In this document: positions 13,449-19,657 of the stretch, piece by piece
Layout of the letters: each line of letters begins with the position of its first letter
How positions within the stretch are numbered: the stretch's first letter is position 1
NCBI GenBank assembly: GCA_964484385.1
Contig: CAZAFV010000050.1
Span: 1-19,657 of the forward strand
Direction: 5' to 3'
Length of the DNA stretch: 19,657 nt
Source: Poriferisodalis sp964484385
GTDB taxonomy: Bacteria > Actinomycetota > Acidimicrobiia > Acidimicrobiales > Poriferisodalaceae
Translations under genes and position numbers: made by a program
Notes under the pieces: generated by a model
Told to the model about the DNA's origin: nothing
What the model saw: the letters and a program-made list of their open reading frames with translations, nothing else
Database searches by the model: none

Positions 13449-13525
13449 AGAGGCTACCGGGCAGCAGCCACCACGCTGCAGGGCACCAGCAGTCGCGGCA
13501 CCGCTGCAGGTGCTGTTTCGAAGTG

Positions 13526-15247
13526 TCAGCCGACCGCTGTCACTGGCACCGTGTCGCGCCCGGCACGCAACAGGGTTCCCGGTCGCGCATCGGTGAACTC
13601 GCCGCCGCTGACGGCCACCTCGCCATTGATCAGCACCGTGTCGATGCCATCGGCCTCGCCGTACAGGCGCCATGCGCCGCCGGGCAGGTCCTCGCGTACC
13701 TCGATCGGCTTCGGTGCCACCTCGTCGGGGTCGAACACCACGACGTCGGCATGGCAGCCCTCCGCCAAACGACCGCGGTCCGCAAGGCCGTACAGGCGCG
13801 CGGGAACGTCGGTGAGCTTGTGTATGGCATCTTCCAGCTCGAGCATCTGGCGGTCACGGGCTGCGGCAAGCAGGTACGTCGAGTAGTTGAACGTGGCCAG
13901 GAAGTCGAGGTGCGCGCCAGCGTCCGACGCGCCGATCACGCAGCGGTCGTCGTTCCACAGCTCCTGGCGCAGCGCCCAGCTGTCGTCGTCGTCGCCAGCG
14001 GCACGCGGGTACAGGCCGGTCTTGAGATCATCGGCAACGACCAAGTCGCACAGCGCATCCCACGGTGTGATGCCCTGCTCGTCGGCAATCTCGCCGATCG
14101 TGCGACCCTCGAAGTGCGTGAGCTCGGGCTTGGTGACTTCGCCAACCGTGAGACGCTCCCAGCGGGCTACGCCCCGGAACGCGCTCGGCTGCTGGGCGAG
14201 ATCGTTCAGCTCGGCGCGGCGCTGCGGGTCGGCAAGCAGCTGCATCTTCTCCGCCGGCGGCAGCGCCATGGGCTCGGCCCAGCCGTGCAGCGTGTCGAGC
14301 AGGAATCCGCTCTCGAAGCACAGGCGGCTGACCGCTGGCATCGGCGCGGTCAGCGCCACCACGCGCCCGCCCTGGCGAGCGGCGAAGTTGCTGGCTTCGA
14401 GCTTCTGGGCGATGACATCTCGATGCCGGCCGTTGGCGAAGATCACGTTCCAGTTGAGCGGCCGGTCCGCTGCCACCGACATGTCGGCAAGCAGCTGGTA
14501 CACGTCGGTGTCGAAGCGCTCGATGGTCGGGATGAACTCGAGAGCCACCGCCGGACTCGACCGCAGCACCGAGCACAGCTCGATCAGCTCGGTGGTCGAA
14601 GCGTGGCGCGAGGGCACCGCCTCGCCAGCGGCATCGTTGTGTGTTTTAGCCCACGACGAGCTGAAGCCCAGCCCGCCCGAGGCGATGCTCTCGGCCAGCA
14701 GCTGCTTCATGGCCTCGAGCTCGTCGGGCGTGGCCTCGTGGCCCACCGAGCGCTCCCCCATCACGATCCGCCGCAGCGCGCAGTGCCCTACCAGGAACCC
14801 GGCGTTGGGCATCAGCGTGCCGTCAATCGAGTCGAGGTATTCGCCGAAACTGCGCCAGTCCCACGGCACACCCTCCTGCAGCGATTCGAGCGGCATGCCC
14901 TCCACCCGGGCGAGCATCCGCATCAGGTAATCGCCGTGGTCGGGCGCCAGCGGGGCGATGGTGAAGCCGCAGTTGCCGCCGATCACCGTGGTCACGCCGT
15001 GCAATGGCGACGGGGACAGGGTGGTGTCCCAGAAGACCTGGGCGTCGAAGTGGGTGTGGATGTCGACGAAGCCGGGCGCGACCACCATGCCGGAGGCGTC
15101 GATGGTGCGCTTGGCGGCACCTGCCGCCTGCGTGGCCTCGTCGCCGACGGCCACGATGCGACCGTCGGAGATGCCGATGTCGCCTTGGACCCGCGGCGTC
15201 CCCGTGCCGTCGATGATCGTGCCGCCCGCAATCCTGGTATCGAGCAT
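13526..15247 (-). CDS. Amidohydrolase-family protein, N-acyl-D-amino-acid deacylase-like
   Basis: Metal-dependent hydrolase of the D-aminoacylase/dihydroorotase-like amidohydrolase group (COG3653-like), which deacylates N-acyl-D-amino acids; the substrate here is unknown. The 573-residue protein starts MLDTRIAGGTIIDGTG and has the metal motif APGFVDIHTHFDAQVFWD (57-74, His64, His66). The Cys93 loop GGNCGF and GHCALRRIVMG (154-164) follow. The catalytic Asp region is IGASDAGAHLDF (438-449), and a C-terminal strand runs LADRGRLAEGCHADVVVFDP. The segments where D-aminoacylases carry two further metal-binding histidines read EFIPTIER and NWNVIF, without His, so the metal site differs. The ATG at 15247 follows AGGGGG (15257-15262) with a 9-base gap; the longer upstream frame lacks family sequence and would run through the truA divergent region. 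Length is normal for the actinobacterial subfamily. Confidence 0.88.
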   Translation of the reverse strand: MLDTRIAGGTIIDGTGTPRVQGDIGISDGRIVAVGDEATQAAGAAKRTIDASGMVVAPGFVDIHTHFDAQVFWDTTLSPSPLHGVTTVIGGNCGFTIAPLAPDHGDYLMRMLARVEGMPLESLQEGVPWDWRSFGEYLDSIDGTLMPNAGFLVGHCALRRIVMGERSVGHEATPDELEAMKQLLAESIASGGLGFSSSWAKTHNDAAGEAVPSRHASTTELIELCSVLRSSPAVALEFIPTIERFDTDVYQLLADMSVAADRPLNWNVIFANGRHRDVIAQKLEASNFAARQGGRVVALTAPMPAVSRLCFESGFLLDTLHGWAEPMALPPAEKMQLLADPQRRAELNDLAQQPSAFRGVARWERLTVGEVTKPELTHFEGRTIGEIADEQGITPWDALCDLVVADDLKTGLYPRAAGDDDDSWALRQELWNDDRCVIGASDAGAHLDFLATFNYSTYLLAAARDRQMLELEDAIHKLTDVPARLYGLADRGRLAEGCHADVVVFDPDEVAPKPIEVREDLPGGAWRLYGEADGIDTVLINGEVAVSGGEFTDARPGTLLRAGRDTVPVTAVG

Positions 15248-15341
15248 GTGCGGTATCCCCCTGTGACTTGGCCGATGCGACCGAGCCGATGCAGCCGGGT
15301 CGACGATTGGCCGTGACCGCACCGCTCCCAGCGAAGTTACC
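15248..15341. other. Divergent intergenic region between the amidohydrolase gene and truA
   Basis: Ninety-four bases must hold promoters for both directions unless transcription enters from elsewhere. The only pattern I see is a direct repeat GCCGATGC at 15271-15278 and 15285-15292 (14-base period). No convincing -10/-35 pair was found on either strand. Confidence 0.4.
15257..15262 (-). promoter_or_regulatory. Ribosome-binding site of the amidohydrolase gene
   Basis: AGGGGG on the minus strand, 9 bases before ATG at 15247; it decides against the much longer open frame. Confidence 0.7.
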
Positions 15342-16154
15342 GTGCCAGCGGTGAACGAGCATGAGGCGCCCTGCGGAAACCCGCAGCGAACAGTGCGGTT
15401 GGATGTGGCATACCGTGGCACGGGTTTCCGCGGCTTCGCCGCCAATGACGGCGTTCGCACGGTGGCCGGCGAGCTGGCCGCCGGGCTCGAGCGCATCCTG
15501 GGCGAAGCCCCCATGCTGACCGTGGCCGGCCGCACCGATGCAGGCGTTCACGCCACCGGGCAGGTCGTGTCGTTCCGGATCGGCGGCGAGGGGCTGCGGC
15601 GGCTCGACCCAGCCGGCCCCTCGCGCTTGGCGTCCGCGCTCAACCGCTTGCTGAACCCCGAGATCGCCGTCGCAGCCGCCACGTTCGCCGACGACAGCTT
15701 CGATGCGCGCCATTCGGCAACGTCCCGTGCCTACGAGTACCGCATTCGCAACGCCGCCCATCCCGATCCCCGCTCTGCCGACCTCGAATGGCATGTTGCG
15801 GCTCCGCTCGACATCGGTCAGATGAGTGCCGCCGCGGGTCACTTCGTGGGCGAGCACGACTTCACCTCGTTCTGCCGGCGACCGAAGGATCGTCCCGACG
15901 CGTCGCTGGTGCGCACCGTGTCGAGGGCGCGCTGGTCGGCCGAGAGCGCCCAGTTGCTCTTCGAGATCGAGGCCAACGCCTTCTGTCACCAGATGGTGCG
16001 GGCCATCGTGGGCCAATGCGTGGCGGCGGGGCGCGGCGACCGGACAGCCGGCGACGTGCCCGCTGTGCTGGCTGCACGCAGCCGGGATGCCGCGGCGGCA
16101 ATCGCGCCGCCACACGGGTTGACGCTTGTCGCAGTCCGCTACCCAGAAAATTGA
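15342..16154 (+). CDS. truA: tRNA pseudouridine(38-40) synthase TruA
   Basis: TruA isomerises uridines 38-40 of the tRNA anticodon arm to pseudouridine. The 270-residue protein begins its family core at VRLDVAYRGTGFRGFAAN (residues 18-35). It carries the catalytic aspartate Asp66 in AGRTDAGVHATGQV. SFDARHSATSRAYEYRI (about 125-141) is the RNA-binding and active-site segment, and NAFCHQMVRAIVG the conserved C-terminal helix. GTG at 15342 is the first start; GTG at 15351 is an alternative, and neither has a strong Shine-Dalgarno. It is the only plus-strand gene in the window, diverging from the amidohydrolase gene and converging on the M16 protease gene with 19 bases between stops. In many actinobacteria truA precedes rplM on the same strand; here that arrangement is broken. 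Confidence 0.96.
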   Translation: MPAVNEHEAPCGNPQRTVRLDVAYRGTGFRGFAANDGVRTVAGELAAGLERILGEAPMLTVAGRTDAGVHATGQVVSFRIGGEGLRRLDPAGPSRLASALNRLLNPEIAVAAATFADDSFDARHSATSRAYEYRIRNAAHPDPRSADLEWHVAAPLDIGQMSAAAGHFVGEHDFTSFCRRPKDRPDASLVRTVSRARWSAESAQLLFEIEANAFCHQMVRAIVGQCVAAGRGDRTAGDVPAVLAARSRDAAAAIAPPHGLTLVAVRYPEN

Positions 16155-16173
16155 GCGACAGCCGACACGGCGC

Positions 16174-19100
16174 CTACTGCTCGGAGCGGAACACCTCGAT
16201 GCGGTTCTCGAGGTTGAACCACAGTGCGATGTGTGCCTGCACCTCGGCGGCCGTGATCCCGTCGAGAACTGCTCGCCGCTGAGCGGGCGTGCCGACGCTG
16301 CTGTCATCGACGTGGTGGCGCCGCAGAAGCGGATTGATGATCGAGGAGTTCGACTCGAGCACGTAGTTGTCTCGCGTCACCGAGATCGCCTGCTGCAAGT
16401 CGCGGTCGGTCGGACCATCGGCAACCAGCTCCGCCACGGTCTCCACGATGGCGGCGTGGCTCGTCTCGAGCCCATCCGACGGCCCGGTGGCGCTGATGCG
16501 TGCCGTCCACTTACCCGTCGCGTCGTCGGGCGACACAGACGCGCCGACCGAGTAGGTCTCGCCGAGCTGCTCGCGTACTCGACCGTCGAGCAAGTCGTTG
16601 ATGACGGCTGCAGCCACGTCGGCGAGGACCAGGGTCTCGACGGTGAGCGCCGTGGGGGCACCGAACACGATGTCGAGACCCGCCGCGCCCGAGTCAGCGT
16701 CGACCGGAATCGTGATGCGCTGAACGCCCGATGGGAATCCCGGGTTGTGGTCGGTGAAGGTGTCGTCCGGGCCGGCGGGCAGTGTGCCGATATAGCGTGC
16801 CGCCAAGTTGGCCACCGTGGCCCGGTCGATGTCGCCGACCACTGCCACCACGAGATCGTCCACGTCGCTCAGCCGTGCTTGGTAGAGGCCGAGCAGCACG
16901 TCGGCGGTGGTGGCGTCGATCTGATCCTGAGTGGCAATGAACTGGTACCAGGGGCTGCCTTGGAAAAGCGCTTCGAGCAGTGCCAGCTCGGAGATCCACT
17001 GGGGGAAGGTCTCGGCGTTCGCCAGACGGGTTTGCATCGCTTGGATCTGCTCGTTGACCGCCACCTCGGTGATGCGCGGCTCAGTGACGTACAGGTGCAG
17101 CAGCGCGAAGAGCGCTTCGAGGTCGCCCGCCCCCGCAGCGCCCGAGAAACCCTCGGAGTGCTCGGCGATGAATGGGCTGACCCGGGCCGTCGTGGTGGCC
17201 AAGTACTCGTCGAGCTGCGTAGCTGTCGCTTCACCGACGCCGCTCGAAGCGACCGCGCCGACCGCGTGACGCACCAGGGCCGAGTCGCCCACCGACAGTG
17301 ACGACCAGCCGCCCAGGCTCTCCGCCACCACCGTCACCTCGCCGGCCGCGATGTCCGATGGCGCGAAGACCACCTTCGCCCCGTTCGGGAATTCCCACTC
17401 ATAGGCGTCGTCGAACAGGCCCACTGATCGTTCGGTTGCGGGTGCAGCCGGATCCGGCCGTGCCATAAGTGCGTCGATGGCCTCCTGCGCCTCCGGCGGT
17501 GCCAGCGGAACCGCCGCGTCCACCGCGGCACGCAGTTCCTCCGCGGTCGGTACATCCGCCGGGTCGGGTCCGATCGACACCACCAGGGGCGGCGCGATGT
17601 CCAAGAGCCAACGCAGATGTGCGGTCAGCTCTTCGACCGTGTAAGTGTCGAGCAGCGCGGTCAGCCGGGCCACCCGATCCGGCGTCGATGAGACATCGGC
17701 GCCGCTGAGGAAGTGCGCTGCGTAGCCGAAGGAGTACTCGCGGTCCTGCCGGGTCTCGTCGCTCTCGAGCTGGAACTCGAGCGAGGTGCGAAACGCGCTC
17801 ACTGCTTGGTCGAGCTCTGCCTGGCTGAAGCCGAAATGTGCCGCGCCCTGCACCACCGAGATGTAGTCGGTGGTTGCCTGGTTGAGATCCGGGCCCTGAT
17901 AGTTCGTGCCATACAGACGCAAGCCACGTGCTGCCGGAAACGCGCTGAAGTGCGGTTCTGTGGCCTGTGAGAGCTGACCGGCCCGGAAGGCGGCATCCAG
18001 CCGGATGTCGAGCATGCGAGCGATCAGGTCCTCCATGAACCGAAGCCGCTCGCCCCCGACGGTCCCCGCAGGCCACGCGGGCAGCTGCCAGTCGAGCGAG
18101 ATGTAGATCGGGCCGTGGTCGGGGTGCGTGACCACATCGGTCACCGGCTCGTCCACGAAGTCGGCAATGAACGCAGACCGATCAGGCTGCGCCGGGGCAG
18201 TCGGTGTGCGTGGCGCGAGCTCCGCGAAGTAGTGCTCCACCAGCGTTTCCATCTCGGAGACAGCCAGGTCGCCCACGACCACCACCGCCATGTTGTCCGG
18301 TCGGTACCACGTGTCGTAGAACTCGCGCAACACCTCAGCGGTCATGGACAGATTGGATTCCTCGCTGCCGCCGATGAGCATGCCCTCATAGACGGTTCCC
18401 GAGTAGTAGATGGCGTCGAGGAAGTTCGAGACCCTTCCCGACGCCGATTCATCGCGCAGGCGGTACTCGTCAAGAACGATCCCCCGCTCGGCATCGACAT
18501 CGTCAGGCAGGAGCGTGGCCGCCGATGCCCATTCGGACAGCACCGTGAAGCCGAGGCCGATTGCGCCGGGGTGGTCGAGCTTGAAATCGAGGATGTAGAC
18601 CGTCTCATCGGGACTGGTGTACGCGTTCACGTCAGGGCCGAAGTCGGTGCCGAAGTCGCGGAGCACCTGGAGGAGCTCGTTCTTGGAAAAGCGCTCGGTT
18701 CCGTTGAACATCATGTGTTCGAGGAAATGAGCTGCGCCCTCCGCGCCGTCGGGGTCGAGGACGCCCCCCGCATTGACGACCAAGTGCATCATGATCGACT
18801 TGCCGGGCGAGTCGTTCGAGCGCAGGTAGTAGGTGAGGCCGTTGGGAAGCTGGCCGATCAGCACCTCCGAATCCACCGGCAGCAGGGTTGCATCCGGATC
18901 ACCGGGCTCGTAATCGTTGAACTTGCCCAGATCGACCGGGTCGCCGATGGGTTCCGGTTCGTCCGCAGGCTCCGGCTGGTCAGCGCTCTCGGGTTCGTCT
19001 GCGGGTTCGGGTTCGTCAGCAGGCGCCGGTTCATCGGTCTCTTCGGCGTCGGCTTCGGCAGCCTCTGGCTCGTCGGGGTGAACTTCGGCCGTCTCGTCGT

Positions 19101-19212
19101 CGGCCGCTTCGGGTTCGCTTACCGCGTCATGCTCGTCTGGAGCGCATGCGGCCGCCAGCAAGGCGGTCGCAAAGAGCGCGGCCAGAAGCCTGCGCCAGAG
19201 GGCTGGTTTCAT
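16174..19212 (-). CDS. M16 (pitrilysin/insulinase) family zinc metalloprotease, probable lipoprotein
   Basis: The 1012-residue protein has two M16 halves. The active N-terminal half has the inverted zinc motif His162-Phe-Leu-Glu165-His166 in AAHFLEHMMFNGTE and the third ligand Glu242 in DAERGIVLDEYR. The half after about residue 640 (SVGLFDDAYEWEFPNGAKVV onward) is the inactive M16 domain. It contains the arginine/tyrosine-type segment VREQLGETYSVGASV. The start at 19212 opens a signal peptide (MKPALWRRLLAALFATALLA) followed by AAAC, giving a lipobox with Cys23; lipidation and surface anchoring are therefore likely. Residues 24-92 are an acidic linker of Asp/Glu/Pro/Ala repeats around PADEPE. 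It resembles the ~930-residue PqqL-type peptidases. An in-frame upstream start at 19317 is rejected because it would bury the signal peptide. Substrate unknown. Confidence 0.9.
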   Translation of the reverse strand: MKPALWRRLLAALFATALLAAACAPDEHDAVSEPEAADDETAEVHPDEPEAAEADAEETDEPAPADEPEPADEPESADQPEPADEPEPIGDPVDLGKFNDYEPGDPDATLLPVDSEVLIGQLPNGLTYYLRSNDSPGKSIMMHLVVNAGGVLDPDGAEGAAHFLEHMMFNGTERFSKNELLQVLRDFGTDFGPDVNAYTSPDETVYILDFKLDHPGAIGLGFTVLSEWASAATLLPDDVDAERGIVLDEYRLRDESASGRVSNFLDAIYYSGTVYEGMLIGGSEESNLSMTAEVLREFYDTWYRPDNMAVVVVGDLAVSEMETLVEHYFAELAPRTPTAPAQPDRSAFIADFVDEPVTDVVTHPDHGPIYISLDWQLPAWPAGTVGGERLRFMEDLIARMLDIRLDAAFRAGQLSQATEPHFSAFPAARGLRLYGTNYQGPDLNQATTDYISVVQGAAHFGFSQAELDQAVSAFRTSLEFQLESDETRQDREYSFGYAAHFLSGADVSSTPDRVARLTALLDTYTVEELTAHLRWLLDIAPPLVVSIGPDPADVPTAEELRAAVDAAVPLAPPEAQEAIDALMARPDPAAPATERSVGLFDDAYEWEFPNGAKVVFAPSDIAAGEVTVVAESLGGWSSLSVGDSALVRHAVGAVASSGVGEATATQLDEYLATTTARVSPFIAEHSEGFSGAAGAGDLEALFALLHLYVTEPRITEVAVNEQIQAMQTRLANAETFPQWISELALLEALFQGSPWYQFIATQDQIDATTADVLLGLYQARLSDVDDLVVAVVGDIDRATVANLAARYIGTLPAGPDDTFTDHNPGFPSGVQRITIPVDADSGAAGLDIVFGAPTALTVETLVLADVAAAVINDLLDGRVREQLGETYSVGASVSPDDATGKWTARISATGPSDGLETSHAAIVETVAELVADGPTDRDLQQAISVTRDNYVLESNSSIINPLLRRHHVDDSSVGTPAQRRAVLDGITAAEVQAHIALWFNLENRIEVFRSEQ
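18943..19146 (-). repeat. Low-complexity acidic Pro-Glu-Ala-Asp linker repeats in the M16 lipoprotein
   Basis: Imperfect repeats encode P-A-D-E-P-E, E-S-A-D-Q-P-E and P-A-D-E-P-E-P between the lipidated cysteine and the first peptidase domain. Such linkers commonly span from membrane anchor to a folded extracellular domain. Confidence 0.7.
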
Positions 19213-19310
19213 CGACGGACCCGCCTTTCGGCCGACGGCATGCGGGACAGGACAGTACTGGCGACCGGCGGCCCAGCGGCATCGAATGCGGCGGACTTCG
19301 CCAACATGCT

Positions 19311-19655
19311 TCACCATTGGGTGAGACGGTCGAGCAGCAGTTCCGGCGAGCCCGCACAGGCCTCGATATCGGCCGTACTGAGCGCCTCAGACCAGCGCTC
19401 GCCGTCGTAGGCGACGATGGCAGGGAGCTTGGCTGTGGCAGCGAGTTGAGCGGTGGCGGCCTCGTCGCGATGCACCAGCTCCAGCTCGAGCGGCGAGGCG
19501 GCACAGGCCTGCTTCCATTCGCGCGAGCCCAGCGGGTTCCAGCCATGGGTGAGGTCGCAGAGGGCGCACTTGCTGCGGCCCGTCAGCTTGCCGAGGGCGT
19601 AACGGAGCTCTCCGGCGAGCCCGCCGTCAGCGTCGTAGATGCCCACCAGCCGCAC
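19311..19655 (-). CDS. Uncharacterised small protein with a CxxC motif
   Basis: The 114-residue protein begins MRLVGIYDADGGLAGELRYA. It contains Cys30-Ala-Leu-Cys33 with His37 (KCALCDLTHG) and later LPAIVAYDGERW, followed by a helix. I recall similar unnamed actinobacterial proteins with a CxLCDxTHG signature, but no function is known to me. The CxxC plus a later x-L-P-A strand is loosely like a thioredoxin fold, and this is speculation; a metal site with the His is equally possible. GTG at 19655 is the last possible start in the window, and an earlier start beyond the right edge cannot be excluded. It ends 98 bases upstream of the protease start, in the same direction. Confidence 0.75.
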   Translation of the reverse strand: MRLVGIYDADGGLAGELRYALGKLTGRSKCALCDLTHGWNPLGSREWKQACAASPLELELVHRDEAATAQLAATAKLPAIVAYDGERWSEALSTADIEACAGSPELLLDRLTQW

Positions 19656-19657
19656 GC

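Noticed and set aside
12947..15316. 789-codon plus-strand open frame over rplM and the amidohydrolase gene
   Set aside because: It runs antisense to two clearly conserved genes and its translation is Arg/His/Gly/Val-rich with no recognisable motif, typical of shadow frames in high-GC DNA.
13526..15535. Longer amidohydrolase starting at 15535
   Set aside because: The added residues overlap truA antisense and lack family similarity, and AGGGGG supports 15247.
16155..16173. Bidirectional terminator between truA and the M16 gene
   Set aside because: Only 19 bases separate the stops and I see no convincing stem.
18115..19410. 431-codon plus-strand frame antisense to the M16 protease
   Set aside because: It mirrors the protease coding sequence, including the repeat linker, and has no motif of its own.

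Overview
The window reads as a high-GC actinobacterial chromosome segment. The core gene order (rplM-rpsI-glmM-glmS-acpS-nnr-alr-tsaE-tsaB-rimI-tsaD-groES-groEL) and a perfect CIRCE operator support Actinomycetota. The unusually large GlmS and the general protein character make an Acidimicrobiia-like (Ilumatobacter-type) bacterium my best guess, but that is inference. A run of 10 Ns (7451-7460) indicates a draft or metagenome assembly.

Layout, read from the right because almost everything is on the minus strand. A small CxxC protein (19311-19655) lies upstream of a lipoprotein-type M16 metalloprotease (16174-19212). truA (15342-16154) is the only plus-strand gene; it converges on the protease gene and diverges from an N-acyl-D-amino-acid deacylase-like amidohydrolase (13526-15247). 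Next comes a long co-directional block: rplM, rpsI, glmM, a giant glmS interrupted by the assembly gap, acpS, nnr, alr, tsaE, tsaB, rimI and tsaD. A hairpin closes this block, and a separate CIRCE-controlled groES-groEL unit follows, with groEL running off the left edge.

Functionally, the block combines ribosomal proteins (L13, S9), synthesis of cell-wall precursors (GlmS and GlmM toward UDP-GlcNAc, Alr for D-alanine), activation of acyl carrier protein (AcpS), repair of damaged NAD(P)H (Nnr), and the tRNA t6A37 machinery (TsaB, TsaD, TsaE) with the N-acetyltransferase RimI. Genes overlap or lie a few bases apart from glmM to tsaD, except at the glmM-glmS junction (about 100 bp, two hairpins) and the tsaE-tsaB junction (a 32-bp triplicated element).

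The most notable observations are: (1) three tandem 32-bp repeats between tsaE and tsaB, each carrying a hairpin, a Shine-Dalgarno and a GTG start, giving a chain of overlapping 12-codon mini-ORFs leading into tsaB; (2) a roughly 1240-residue GlmS with every catalytic residue in place but a helical insertion inside the glutaminase domain, an insertion in the isomerase domain and a C-terminal extension; (3) two diverged copies of a ~107-bp repeat inserted into rimI and nnr and read in different frames; (4) several other small in-frame tandem duplications. No stretch over 300 bases lacks a gene. I saw no tRNA, rRNA, CRISPR array, insertion sequence or phage gene.
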